Assembly (NCBI GenBank): GCA_946221385.1
Contig: CAMIGX010000003.1
Location: 62,001-126,000 of the forward strand
DNA length: 64,000 nt
Direction: 5' to 3'
Origin: an uncultured Propionimicrobium sp.
GTDB lineage: Bacteria; Actinomycetota; Actinomycetes; Propionibacteriales; Propionibacteriaceae
A program made the translations under genes and the position numbers. Positions 43,801 through 52,103 of the stretch are shown here, piece after piece. The first letter of the stretch is position 1. Every line of letters begins with the position of its first letter. Under the pieces are notes generated by a model, which ran no database searches, had not been told where the DNA came from, and was given only the letters and a program-made list of their open reading frames with translations.

Positions 43801-44244
43801 GCTGACCGCGATCTTGTCGTCGGGGATCGCCAGCCCGCCTTCGGCGATATGGAAGACGCCAGCGGTCGTCCGCCGATCATTGGCGGGATTGTGCAAGACG
43901 CCGTTGACTAGCCGATAGCTGGCCAGCAGCGGGGAGTGGAATTCGTCTCCGTCACGCGGCAAGCTCAACTCGCGAGCCAAGCCGGCCTGATCGAGCTCGA
44001 GAGATACTCGCGGAATCTGCGGCTGCACCGACGCGTCGGCCAGGTAGTCGTCCAAGAAATCTTGGATGCGCTGGTCGATCGGGGGCAGGGTATCAAACAG
44101 CTGACGGCTCATCTCGCGTTGCTTAGCTAGCAAGGGGCTCAGGATCGCCGCTTGCGCAGCGCGTTCCTCAGTCACTGGCGAGGTGGGCAAATCCAACAGA
44201 GCTAGCCGCAGATCAATGGCGGCCTGCATTTCGGATACAGACAT
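40834..44244 (-). CDS. Probable pyrophosphate-dependent phosphoenolpyruvate carboxykinase
   Basis: A very large single protein of 1136 residues. ATG 44244 follows GAAGGTG; the frame open to 44340 overlaps the next gene. It has no membrane segment or signal. Around residue 474 it carries a P-loop-like SGGGKSEISKS. About 170 residues earlier a conserved-looking segment reads GTTGCVILAPHLTK, and later come ADNYFGYCKKEVK and MTGKSPSTTGAGSEGALT. Length, composition and the SGGGKSE motif fit the PPi-type PEP carboxykinase described in Propionibacterium freudenreichii and Entamoeba (about 1100-1150 residues), which is often annotated as hypothetical. That enzyme interconverts oxaloacetate plus PPi with PEP plus CO2 and phosphate. 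The assignment rests on recall of the family and not on an alignment. Confidence 0.68.
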   Translation of the reverse strand: MSVSEMQAAIDLRLALLDLPTSPVTEERAAQAAILSPLLAKQREMSRQLFDTLPPIDQRIQDFLDDYLADASVQPQIPRVSLELDQAGLARELSLPRDGDEFHSPLLASYRLVNGVLHNPANDRRTTAGVFHIAEGGLAIPDDKIAVSKDVFARLLELAFKPPHEDMVLPYTSDDPEPAACFVTMMLRPLVVPAVPDVSVERTMETRFIAPGGLVCNLDFVEGIFGNGGDAFLPVNDAALNPATWSGTTGCVILAPHLTKVTKQSLGMPHWDDATERQRRDGQCWKDGDELYNDGKAFKVCARDERGVMVTVIADNYFGYCKKEVKTQLSYSANLLGSAEEEHAGGARVYPSYNLGRDFQDQYTPADYQLADVVARDPQRFTMTPEGWAKDAEHPEFVLVPGGAHYSMFDQKITWQTANGAQQSLALQSGKCYFTPSGYRVYAKARETDPTQWHLIGISPVSTECHKPATVSGGGKSEISKSLLDAFVFGNAYTADFEEDMALVEQLLDADYSERFADPQRNGKDHRPILSIERSLGSVIKLLTPSDEYSDEYNQRLAEIPAHVKELIFHVKRHHKPDWGKNWRQHFSVGIINGRTGNAVRLDGQKMIVNMLRVGFDDDGWWRLFSLRPDFSPAAKVQTEDDITASTVAMPFEHPAPGFGNQEMLPRKFVRNCEQLLFQRPDDAIVRGYDKQAEYDLSQPGTFISNFEPLQQQDAEAIMNNAQAFSEYTEPVQQLIRAVAERPEGERPQFWVCSDQPRLVDGKRSKNPRYLQLRPDLAKPLHTAAADLADHLVRKLSVTEYAPMSVDIVAAGRRNNPKEEGVPPLSVYNPLHYMELPELFMEFISSMTGKSPSTTGAGSEGALTKAPFNAMPAVFDLNSSLLSYALTGYDGWLSSAGYIGPKVKVAHDFSMLVPELFSRMDPAERDICNLLDGGFLEKLEDFEYDGQLVQASRLGYRINARFVNAYFGRVFLHPNAVFTDEMLRPELQDEATFAESMAVIVETHQRVAQSYFDDGTIKLACPPIKGLLEIMAHGQTSEGWDLHSPEFRAMFERENILTSDWYRERLDAQQAADAAHLERGLERLRAFTADSNNASVAQRLGVDGRVNQLSVALDRVKSTQYRESLVGKTGREPRFR

Positions 44245-44246
44245 GA

Positions 44247-44897
44247 CTACACCTTCAACTGGATCTTCTTGATGAGGTCTTGGCTTTGCTGGGGACCGTC
44301 GAATTGAACATTCGCGTGGTCGGTGCGGCCTGCCAGCCACATGGTCAATTCGGCCGGGTCACCGATGATCTTGACCGGGCTGGGCCCCAGCGATACCGCA
44401 TGTTCCTCGCCGGTCGGCTGTCCGTCGCGGGTGCGGACGAACACGATGCCGACCTTGGGTCTTCGGAATTTGGCCTTAGCCATGGGCAGCAATTGCTCCC
44501 ACAACTGCTGATCGACATCCGGGGCGATTAGCCTGGGGGCAGGATTTGGCTGCGCACGTCGGACGTCCTCGTGATGCACGAAATATTCGAAACCATTAGC
44601 GGCCCGGTCGACAGCCTTCAAGCGAAATGGCGTGACGCCCTTCGGTCCGGCTGCGATCAGGTCGACCAGTGCGTCGAAATCATGCTCCTGTTGGACGCGG
44701 CGCATCGCGCGTTCGGTGACGCCAGCCAGGGGTTTGACGAACGCACCGACCACATTCCACGGCTCGTTTTCGCGCACATACAGATGCGCTGCTAGGTCGC
44801 GGACATTCCAACTTTCGCACAGCGTGTCAGCCAACGGGCCGACCTGATGCATGAGTTCGGTCAGCTCGGCGCGTTCGATGGCAGCGATGTCGGTCAT
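44247..44897 (-). CDS. TIGR03085-type maleylpyruvate isomerase-fold protein
   Basis: A 216-residue actinobacterial protein of the DinB/mycothiol-dependent isomerase superfamily (TIGR03085 type). The N-terminus RAELTELMHQVGPLADTLCE is followed by WNVRDLAAHLYVRENEPW, the metal-binding His region, with a second His region at YFVHHEDVRRAQP. Its specific reaction is unknown; relatives act on mycothiol adducts or bind metal. It starts at ATG 44897 and ends 2 nt before the PEPCK-like gene, so both are on one transcript and probably translationally coupled. What links them is unclear. Confidence 0.8.
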   Translation of the reverse strand: MTDIAAIERAELTELMHQVGPLADTLCESWNVRDLAAHLYVRENEPWNVVGAFVKPLAGVTERAMRRVQQEHDFDALVDLIAAGPKGVTPFRLKAVDRAANGFEYFVHHEDVRRAQPNPAPRLIAPDVDQQLWEQLLPMAKAKFRRPKVGIVFVRTRDGQPTGEEHAVSLGPSPVKIIGDPAELTMWLAGRTDHANVQFDGPQQSQDLIKKIQLKV

Positions 44898-45100
44898 GTT
44901 TCCAAGCTAACCGAGGCGGCTGACAATTTCTGCAGGTGGGTCATTCTTGAACAGATCGATTGCCATGCCGGCAGTGACCGCTGGGGTCGTCAGGCGTATG
45001 ATCGGCTGCCGTATGCACTCAGCAGCCAGCGACCACAGTGGCCTGGCGGTGAGCAAGAAGGCGACGAATCCAGCGCCACGACTGGAGGTTGAGGAACACT

Positions 45101-45481
45101 ATGAACCTGGAAAAGGTGCTATTCGGATTTTTCATCACGCTAGCTGCGGCGATGAACTTCGGCTTCTTCCTGGGCCCCGTCGACGACCCGACCGTCCACA
45201 ACGGCGTCGAACTCGGCGCCGCCTTGGTCGTCAGCATCATCGCGACCATCTTGAAATTCGGCGACCGCACCCAACTGGGGGCGGTGCATCTCGCTACCAG
45301 CTTGGTCGCTGACCTGCATCTGATTTGTGCAGCTGCGATGTGGGTGTGGGTCTCCCAAGCTGATGTCGGGATGACCGCTGAGTCGATGTCGACCATCGTT
45401 TCGCTGTCGGGCGGGGCGCTGCTGGCTAATGTCGTGTCTGTCGTCTTGATGGTTTCTGAGACGATCCAGGTACGTCGCTAG
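45101..45481 (+). CDS. Small membrane protein (DUF6394-like) preceding a potassium channel
   Basis: A 126-residue hydrophobic protein with about four membrane segments (VLFGFFITLAAAMNFGFFLG, LGAALVVSIIATILKFG, a helix around LHLICAAAMWVWV, and GGALLANVVSVVLMVSE). ATG 45101 follows GAGGAACA. It lies 43 nt upstream of the RCK-type potassium channel gene on the same strand. I believe it belongs to the small DUF6394 family that neighbours ion-channel genes, but this is from memory. An accessory or regulatory subunit of the channel is inference. Confidence 0.7.
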   Translation: MNLEKVLFGFFITLAAAMNFGFFLGPVDDPTVHNGVELGAALVVSIIATILKFGDRTQLGAVHLATSLVADLHLICAAAMWVWVSQADVGMTAESMSTIVSLSGGALLANVVSVVLMVSETIQVRR

Positions 45482-45524
45482 TCAGTGCAGCTGACTATCT
45501 CGGCGTTGATGCGGAATCGCTGCG

Positions 45525-47477
45525 ATGAGAACGAAACATAGGCGGCGCGCTATTCGCGACTTGCAAGACGTCCAAGGCGATGTCGTCTTCTTAGTCTTGC
45601 GGCGGATGCGTGGACCGCTGCTGACGTTAGTCACGGTCTTTTTGATTTCGGTCGTCGGGCTGGCGTTGATCCCAGGCAGTGACGCCAACGGCGAGCCGAC
45701 CAAGCCGCTTTCGGTCTTTGAGGCCTTCTTCGTCGTGCTTTATACCGCGACGACGATCGGCTTCGGCGAAATTCCGGCGCCCTTCAATACTGCTCAGCGG
45801 ATGTGGATGTCGGTGGTCATTTTGATCACCGTAGCCACCTGGACGGGATCGATCCTGGCCTTGCTGGCCTTGGTGCAGGACAAGAACTTCCTCTACGCCC
45901 TGCGCGCAGCTCGCTTCGCGACCCGCATGAAGAGCTTGCGCGAACCTTTCTATATCGTCTGCGGCGCCGGCGAGACCGGAGCGCTGCTGATGCGCGGCCT
46001 AGATCACCTCGGCATGCGATACGTCGTCGTCGATGCCAACGAGGAGCAGCTGAATCTGCTGCGCATGCACGACCTGGCGACCAGCGCGCCGGCGATGGTC
46101 GGTGACGCCGGATTGCCCACTACTTTGCTCGATGCTGGCCTGTTAAATAAACAGTGCCGCGGTGTCGTCGCCTTGGCCTCCGACGACAACGCCAACCGCG
46201 CGATCGCCGTCACCGCGCGGCTGCTCGCGCCCAAAGTGCCCGTCCTGGCGCGCATCCGCGATGCCTCGTTCGAGACTCATATTGGCGTCTTCGGCGGCGA
46301 TATCGTGATCAATCCTTTCAAGCAGTTCGCGACAGCGATGGTGAACTCGATCAGCCGGCCACAGCGGCACCTGCTGCGCCAGATCCTTACCGGCCTGCCA
46401 GGTGAACCGATTGACGAACTCGAACGTCCGCCGGCGGGTCACTGGATCGTTTGTGGCTACGGCCGACAGGGCAGTGAGACCGTCAAGCGGCTGCGTGAGG
46501 CGGGCATGACCGTCAGCGTCATCGCCGAAGGGGATTACGTCGAAGGTGAGGTGGACGTCAAGGGCTCCGGCGCTAGTTCAGAAGAACTGAAAGCAGCTGG
46601 CATCGAAGACGCGGTCGGTATGGTGACCGCTACCGACTCAGACACCAAGAATCTAGCTATCGCGGTCACGGCGCGGCAGATCAACCATGATCTGTTCCTG
46701 GTCGTTCGCCAGAATCGGGTAGCAAATACCCCGCTTTTTGATGCTGCAGATTACGACATGCTGTTGGATCCGGCGCAATTGGTGGCCCAAGAATTCCTGG
46801 CCCGGATGGCGACCCCGACTCTGGGACGATTCCTACGCCACACAGATCAGCTGTCTGAGGCTGACTGCGAGAAACTCTCCCACACGCTAGCCGCCCTGGA
46901 TCCGGGCCACAATCCGCATCTTTGGGACTTCGCCATCAACGCGCAGGCCACTCCTGCCGTAGCGGACCGAATTTCGGCTGGCGTGCCGGTGCTGCTCAAA
47001 GATTTGGTCGCTGATCCTGACGATCGTGACCAGCAATTGTCTGCCCTGGTCTTGTTGGTGCGACGTGCCGGGCATAGCGAATTACTGCCAGCTGACGATT
47101 TTGAACTCGAACTCGATGACCGGATCTTGATTGCCGGCTCGGAGGAAGCCAGCCGGCTCAGCTCGTTTGTGTTGCGCAATATCAACGATCTCAACTACGT
47201 CCAGACCGGCGTCAGCAGTTCGGGTGGTTGGCTATGGCGCAAGCTCAGCAACAAGGCATTCGATCGGGGTGATCTATTGGCTGCGCAAGCCGACGCAGAT
47301 CATCTTGACGGCGACCTGACTACAGAAGACAAAGCACGGCTCGACGCTGATCCGCTAACCGACGACACCAGCGAGGCTGAATCGTCCGATGTGCTGCCCC
47401 CTGCAAAAGAAGCTATTGCCGACGACCCGCAGCAGACGGGTCCGATTGATCCAGGAGATAGCGCCGATGTCCGTTGA
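45525..47477 (+). CDS. Potassium channel with two RCK/TrkA-N domains
   Basis: A 650-residue channel. It has a two-helix pore unit (first helix about residues 28-48 LLTLVTVFLISVVGLALI, pore loop VLYTATTIGFGEIPAP near residue 77, second helix about 92-115). RCK1 begins with FYIVCGAGETGALLMRG (about 143) and RCK2 with HWIVCGYGRQGSETVKRL (about 305), each a nucleotide-binding Rossmann site, with TrkA-C-like parts after each. The filter is TIGFGE instead of the usual TVGYGD, a change also seen in some prokaryotic channels. The acidic tail after residue 590 is probably disordered. It forms an operon with the small membrane protein upstream and overlaps the cupin gene by 11 nt. Confidence 0.87.
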   Translation: MRTKHRRRAIRDLQDVQGDVVFLVLRRMRGPLLTLVTVFLISVVGLALIPGSDANGEPTKPLSVFEAFFVVLYTATTIGFGEIPAPFNTAQRMWMSVVILITVATWTGSILALLALVQDKNFLYALRAARFATRMKSLREPFYIVCGAGETGALLMRGLDHLGMRYVVVDANEEQLNLLRMHDLATSAPAMVGDAGLPTTLLDAGLLNKQCRGVVALASDDNANRAIAVTARLLAPKVPVLARIRDASFETHIGVFGGDIVINPFKQFATAMVNSISRPQRHLLRQILTGLPGEPIDELERPPAGHWIVCGYGRQGSETVKRLREAGMTVSVIAEGDYVEGEVDVKGSGASSEELKAAGIEDAVGMVTATDSDTKNLAIAVTARQINHDLFLVVRQNRVANTPLFDAADYDMLLDPAQLVAQEFLARMATPTLGRFLRHTDQLSEADCEKLSHTLAALDPGHNPHLWDFAINAQATPAVADRISAGVPVLLKDLVADPDDRDQQLSALVLLVRRAGHSELLPADDFELELDDRILIAGSEEASRLSSFVLRNINDLNYVQTGVSSSGGWLWRKLSNKAFDRGDLLAAQADADHLDGDLTTEDKARLDADPLTDDTSEAESSDVLPPAKEAIADDPQQTGPIDPGDSADVR

Positions 47478-47934
47478 CGACTACCTTCAACTACCCAGCT
47501 GGGCCCGCGACCTGGGCTTGCGTCGACACCCTGAAGGTGGCTGGTACGCCGAGACCTGGCATAGCGAAGTCTCGATTCCACAAGGAATTTTGCCGGCCGG
47601 CTTTCCCGGGGCGCGGTGGGCTGCTAGTGCGATCTATTTCTTACTGCTGCCAGGTGAACAGTCAGCTTGGCATACCGTGCGCGGCGCCGAACTTTGGCTG
47701 CATCACCGCGGGGGAGCGATCCAGTTGGACATCGGCTCGGACGGTCCCGAGCCCGGCAATTTTGATGAGCTGCTGCTCGGTCCGGATCTGCTGGCAGGTC
47801 AACGTCCCCAATTGATCGTGCCTGCTGGCTGCTGGCAGCGAGCCCGGCCCGTCGATGACGAGCCGGCGCTGGTCAGCTGCATCGTCGCGCCCGGCTTCGA
47901 TTTCGCAGATTTCCGATTACAAGATTCCCGATAA
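47467..47934 (+). CDS. DUF985-family cupin protein
   Basis: A 155-residue single-domain cupin of the DUF985 family. It has LGLRRHPEGGWYAETWHS near the start, AIYFLLLPGEQSAWHTVRGAELWLHH, and the second motif region ending SCIVAPGFDFADF. Members may bind sugars or nucleotide sugars, but the function is unknown. ATG 47467 follows AGGAG and overlaps the end of the channel gene, so it is co-translated with it. It converges on the lipoprotein gene at 47978. Confidence 0.88.
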   Translation: MSVDDYLQLPSWARDLGLRRHPEGGWYAETWHSEVSIPQGILPAGFPGARWAASAIYFLLLPGEQSAWHTVRGAELWLHHRGGAIQLDIGSDGPEPGNFDELLLGPDLLAGQRPQLIVPAGCWQRARPVDDEPALVSCIVAPGFDFADFRLQDSR

Positions 47935-47977
47935 CCCGGCAGGCTCGAGGCGTCGAGATATATCTCGGCCGCTGTAT

Positions 47978-49000
47978 TTATGTCTTCTGCAAGATATTGC
48001 CGTCGAAATCCACAACCAGTTCACGGGCGGATGGTGCATTCGGATCTTCTGAACGCACACATTGAATGCGAAGCTGGCCGTTCTCCTGTAGAACAAAAAC
48101 ATATTGGTAGGTCTTAATCAGTAATTGGGGATCCTGCAGCACCGCAAGTAATTTCGCGCGATCGATCGAATTCAGATCGAAGATTTCCTCGGTAGTATCA
48201 CTGGTCTCGCAAAATTGTTCCCATTCGTGCAGAAAGTATTTATGCGCTTGATAGCGCACCTGACATGTCTTGCCATCAGTGGAGGGTACCCAGTCGCCAT
48301 GCACCGTCAGGCCAGAACTGCTGCTGTTGAGATAGGGAAAGCTAAACCAGATGCGACCCACTAGATCGCCATTTAGTTTGTGGATGACGTCGAACAGTTG
48401 AGCCAAACCCTGTTCGCTATAAGGATCAGTGATAGGCGATAGCTCTTGGCCATCGAGTTGCTGTTGCATGACGTGCCTGTCACCGGGAATTGGACAAGAC
48501 ATCGTGAACAGGGCCGACCTACTCGGCGTCAACTCCCCCCTCACCTTCGGTGCGTAACGCGGCCCGGGCCCGCACACCGACATGTCAAAGGCTTTAATCT
48601 GTTCTTCAAGGGGCCATTCCGAGCTCGGTAAGAAAGGCCGCGGAGAGGGCTCAAACTCCTGGATTTTTTTCAGTTCGCCATCGAACATCTGATATCTGAC
48701 GAGCCTTCCGTCATTTTCCACCACAGTGATGTTTGAGAAGCCTACGGGGGCGAGATCGAATTCAACTATGCGGTCGCTGACATGTTCGCTGATCGTCTGC
48801 AATTCCTGACGCCAGCGCGGCAAGCTAGCAGCTGCGACCGCGTTGAAATCCACCGGATCCTCTGGGCCCAGATCTTTGATGTCCGGGATGCTAGCGCTAG
48901 GTGTGCTTTGCGGTTGGCTTCCAGATGAAGAACAGCCGGCTACAGTGCCTACCATTAGCAAGCTGAGTAACGCGGCCACTAATCGTCTTAGCGCACTCAT
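47978..49000 (-). CDS. Secreted lipoprotein of unknown function
   Basis: A 340-residue protein with a lipoprotein signal: RRLVAALLSLLMVGTVAGC, with the lipobox Cys at about residue 23, then a Ser/Pro linker (SSSGSQPQSTPSAS). The remaining 300 residues show no motif I recognise; Cys pairs (DMSVCGPGPRY, TMSCPIPGD, TCQVRYQ, EQFCETSD) suggest disulfides. Codon use is less GC-rich than in the neighbours, which may point to relaxed selection or transfer. It stands alone between convergent and co-directional genes of unrelated function. Confidence 0.8.
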   Translation of the reverse strand: MSALRRLVAALLSLLMVGTVAGCSSSGSQPQSTPSASIPDIKDLGPEDPVDFNAVAAASLPRWRQELQTISEHVSDRIVEFDLAPVGFSNITVVENDGRLVRYQMFDGELKKIQEFEPSPRPFLPSSEWPLEEQIKAFDMSVCGPGPRYAPKVRGELTPSRSALFTMSCPIPGDRHVMQQQLDGQELSPITDPYSEQGLAQLFDVIHKLNGDLVGRIWFSFPYLNSSSSGLTVHGDWVPSTDGKTCQVRYQAHKYFLHEWEQFCETSDTTEEIFDLNSIDRAKLLAVLQDPQLLIKTYQYVFVLQENGQLRIQCVRSEDPNAPSARELVVDFDGNILQKT

Positions 49001-49059
49001 TGCCGCCTCCCGGGGCTCGTCATGACTGATCCGCTTCGAAATGCTACCGGGTCATTGGC

Positions 49060-50664
49060 TCAGGCGATGCGCTTATATGCGCTGTAGCCAGTCACCTTGT
49101 CGATAATCGGGGTCAAGATCATCGTCTGCTTGGGTTGCAGTTCGACGTCCAACAGTGAGCGTTTGATCAATATCTCTTGGTCGCTGTTGTGTTCGTACAT
49201 CAGGTGATGATCCATCAGCTTGGAATCCGGCACCAGGATCGTTTCTTTCACCACCTCGTCGCGGGCGTTAGCGATGACGACGACCGCCTCGGAGACCTTG
49301 TTGGTGTAACGCTCGAAACCGATGAGACGATCAGTCTCCAGCCAACGCAGGTTGCCGATCCGCAGCGCACGATGATTCTTGCGCAGCGCGATGAGCTGAC
49401 GGTGCCGAGCGAGCACCGGATTTTCGTCATTGACCCAATCCCAACGCATCGGTGCGCGGTTGCGCGGATCTTCTCCGCCAACCATGCCGAGCTCTGAGCC
49501 GTAATAGAGGTTGACGGTGCCAGGCAACGTGAACTGCAAGACGGTCGCCAGATCGCGTTGGGCAGGATCGGGCAGCACAGTGGCAATCCGGGCGGTGTCG
49601 TGATTGTCGAGATAGACCCAAGACTTCAGCAGGTGCTCGAAGTCGCAATCGGAATAGAAACGCTGCAAGATCGACTGCGCGTGGCGTCCGACGCGGCCAT
49701 TGGCGATACCAATCAACAACTCACGCAGCGTGAAATTCAGCACCGCGTCGAGTTCAGGGAACCACTCGCGCGGGTAAGTGGTGATCTCGCCGAGCACCAA
49801 CGAACCGGGTTTCTCTTCGTGCGCAGCTTCGGTCAATTCACCGAGCATCCGCATGCCGATCTCGAAGGCTACGTCCAACCGCCAGCCGTCGACGCCGTCG
49901 CGCAGATAGGAGCGGACCACCGAGTCGGGAGATTCCCAGATGTGCTGACGCACCGCCGGGTTTTCCAGCTCAAGTTCGGGCAGATTGGCGTTATTCCACC
50001 AAGAACGGTGACCTGCCGGGAATTCGGGGTTGAACTCGAACCAGTCACGATATTGGCTATCCGCTTCGTCACGGGCTGAGCGGTAGATCTGAGAATTTCG
50101 TCCGACGTGGTTGAACACGCCATCCAAGACCAGCGTCATATCGCGCTCATGCAAGTCCTGGGCGAGTTTCTTGACGTCTTCCCGGGTGCCATATTCAGGA
50201 CGCACAGCCTGGTAATCCAAGGCGTCATAGCCGTGATTGGTCCAGGCCTCATGAATCGGGCACAGATATAACGTGTCAGCGCCGAGCTGTTGAACGTAAT
50301 CCAGCTTGGTCCTGGTGCTAGCCAGGTCCCCGCCCCAAAATTCCAGCTCTTGGCTCCAGACTTCATGTTCGGGCAGATATTCACCGTAGACGGGCAGGTC
50401 ATTATCCCAATCCAACAACTTCTTGGGCTCGGGATAGAGGTGCCGTTTGGCGTCCAAGTCAGCGCTCGGCACGAAGCGATCGACGATGATCTGGTAGCAG
50501 ATGCCACCGTTACGCCAGTCCATGTCGCGGCGCTCGAAGAGATCGCCGTAGGAACGGTCGAGAGTGTTGGAGTAGTCGTATTCGCCGGCTTCATTAACTG
50601 GAGAGCTCACCCTTCCATTAAACCGGCTGGTCAGTGCAGGCGCGACCGCCTGGCTAAATGCCAT
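49060..50664 (-). CDS. GH13 alpha-amylase-family glycosidase (cyclomaltodextrinase-like)
   Basis: A 534-residue cytoplasmic enzyme acting on alpha-glucosidic bonds, probably in short maltodextrins. The four GH13 regions are visible: MTLVLDGVFNHVGRN, GWRLDVAFEI with the nucleophile Asp (about residue 261), LVLGEITTYP with the acid/base Glu (about 290) and YLDNHDTARIA (about 355). The order and MDWRNGGICYQIIVDRF near the start fit neopullulanase or cyclomaltodextrinase relatives, but the N-terminal carbohydrate-binding domain of those is missing. ATG 50664 lacks a ribosome-binding site; internal GTG starts near 50610 are possible. Exact substrate unknown. Confidence 0.88.
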   Translation of the reverse strand: MAFSQAVAPALTSRFNGRVSSPVNEAGEYDYSNTLDRSYGDLFERRDMDWRNGGICYQIIVDRFVPSADLDAKRHLYPEPKKLLDWDNDLPVYGEYLPEHEVWSQELEFWGGDLASTRTKLDYVQQLGADTLYLCPIHEAWTNHGYDALDYQAVRPEYGTREDVKKLAQDLHERDMTLVLDGVFNHVGRNSQIYRSARDEADSQYRDWFEFNPEFPAGHRSWWNNANLPELELENPAVRQHIWESPDSVVRSYLRDGVDGWRLDVAFEIGMRMLGELTEAAHEEKPGSLVLGEITTYPREWFPELDAVLNFTLRELLIGIANGRVGRHAQSILQRFYSDCDFEHLLKSWVYLDNHDTARIATVLPDPAQRDLATVLQFTLPGTVNLYYGSELGMVGGEDPRNRAPMRWDWVNDENPVLARHRQLIALRKNHRALRIGNLRWLETDRLIGFERYTNKVSEAVVVIANARDEVVKETILVPDSKLMDHHLMYEHNSDQEILIKRSLLDVELQPKQTMILTPIIDKVTGYSAYKRIA

Positions 50665-50789
50665 AGCTAAATCGGAAACCTTCGGTGGATCGAGTTAGTC
50701 GCCGAGTCCGCTAACCGCGCCAGCGGTCGGTGCGCGGCAAAGCTCTTAAGACCGCCTTCGCTGGCTTCTGAGGCTTCCGGGACAAAGTG

Positions 50790-50827
50790 AAGGGCCGGGG
50801 CTCCCGTCGTGGAAGCTCCCGGCCCTT
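50790..50827 (-). terminator. Probable terminator of the DUF2382 gene
   Basis: An inverted repeat, AAGGGCCGGG paired with CCCGGCCCTT (50790-50800 and 50818-50827), encloses a smaller GCTCCC/GGAAGC stem. The T-rich tail on the minus strand is weak (TTCACTTTG). Confidence 0.65.
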
Positions 50828-50870
50828 CGCCTAGCAAGGTGTTGATCAAGCTTGATCAGATCGTTAACGA

Positions 50871-51689
50871 TCAGGCGTTGCGGTTGTCGTCAGCGCGCAG
50901 CTGGCCGTCCTGCTCGACCTCGATGTGCTCCTTGCGGAGCTCATCGCTGACCTGCTGGTTCTCGGTGACGACCTGCTTGCCGACCGAGACCTGCTCGGTG
51001 GCGACGGTCTCCTTGGAGACGACCGGACGCTCAGCGTGGAGGGTGATTTCGGTCTCGGCGGTGTCTTCGCCGATCTTGCCGTCGACGACCTGGGTACCGT
51101 CCAGCGGGGTGCGCTCAACGACCAATTCCTCGCGCTGCAGCGGGACGTTGACGGTCGCATTCTCGGTCACGACGTGCTTGCGCAGGTGGACGCGGCCAGC
51201 CTCGTACTGCTCCTTGCCGACGTTCAGACGCTCTTCGTGAGCGGTGACGGTGCCCTCAGCGTCGTGGTTGACGGCGGCAGCGCGCTGGTCAGCAGCCGCG
51301 CGGTCGACATCGGCAGCGGCATAACCAGCAGCGGCGTCCTGGCCGGCGACACCTTCGTGAGCGTAGCCCGAGGTCAGGTTGTAGTAGCGGTACAGTTCCT
51401 GCTCCTGCTCAACCTCGAGGTGGCCGTCCTCAGCGATGTTCGGGGCGTCCTTGATGAAGTCCTTCTCGTAAGGCACGCGGATTTCTTCGCCAGCGATGGT
51501 GGCGTCCTGCAGCGGGATGAAGGTCTCGTTGGTGCCGAACCAGCCGGCGTTGACGGTCACCCATTTGGGCTGGCCGGTCACGTCGTCGACGTAAACCTGC
51601 TTCACGCCACCGATCTTGTCGCCCGAGGCGTCGAAGACAGAAGCGTTGTAGAGAGTCTCGATCTGGGTTTCGTTGTGCGGCTGAGTCAT
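50871..51689 (-). CDS. PRC-barrel and DUF2382 (YsnF/AvaK) stress protein
   Basis: A 272-residue soluble protein. Residues about 10-90 form a PRC-barrel (LYNASVFDASGDKIGGVKQV, WVTVNAGWFGTNETFIPL). After an Ala-rich linker, residues about 145-265 carry the DUF2382 domain with its repeated Glu/Val strands (HEERLNVGKEQYEAGRV, VTENATVNVPLQREELVVER, VTENQQVSDELRKEHIEVE). Relatives are general-stress proteins of unknown mechanism. ATG 51689 follows GGAAGGAAC; the open frame to 51716 is upstream sequence. Codon use is strongly biased, which suggests high expression. A hairpin lies in its leader. Confidence 0.9.
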   Translation of the reverse strand: MTQPHNETQIETLYNASVFDASGDKIGGVKQVYVDDVTGQPKWVTVNAGWFGTNETFIPLQDATIAGEEIRVPYEKDFIKDAPNIAEDGHLEVEQEQELYRYYNLTSGYAHEGVAGQDAAAGYAAADVDRAAADQRAAAVNHDAEGTVTAHEERLNVGKEQYEAGRVHLRKHVVTENATVNVPLQREELVVERTPLDGTQVVDGKIGEDTAETEITLHAERPVVSKETVATEQVSVGKQVVTENQQVSDELRKEHIEVEQDGQLRADDNRNA

Positions 51690-52103
51690 TAGCCGTTCCT
51701 TCCGGTTGGGTGGCATTGCCCTTGTTAGGGCAAGCCGTTTCCATAAGTCATTTGCTTACGTTGCATTCAACGTTAGGAAAATTGCTGCGGATCTGTGCCC
51801 TCTTTCGCCATCGGCAAAATGTCGTCCGCCAGATTCGAAAGACGGCACGCGGCGCTGCTGTCTCTGCTATGTGCTGGCCGATCGATGCTGGCAGACCCCT
51901 GGGCCCTGCTGGTTAGGTAGCCGTGACGGCGACGAAGTCGAACCACCCGGACAACACCTCAAAGCCTGAAGTCAGGCGAAATAATCTTCCATCACGACAT
52001 CGTCTGCGCTAATTCCAAAGAAGCCTTGACTTGCTGGGATGCGCGCAGCGGATATGGAGCTGTCATGACCAAGGACGATGTCGGCTTTTTCTAGGGCATG
52101 GGG
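51690..52103. promoter_or_regulatory. Intergenic region with leader hairpin and dyad upstream of the DUF2382 gene
   Basis: A 414-bp region without a gene. A hairpin TTGCCCT-TGTT-AGGGCAA (51716-51733) lies 26 nt before the DUF2382 start, and a dyad ACGTTG-CATT-CAACGT (51758-51773) just upstream could be an operator. I see nothing else in 51780-52103, which probably carries the 3' end of the CDF transcript. Confidence 0.4.
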
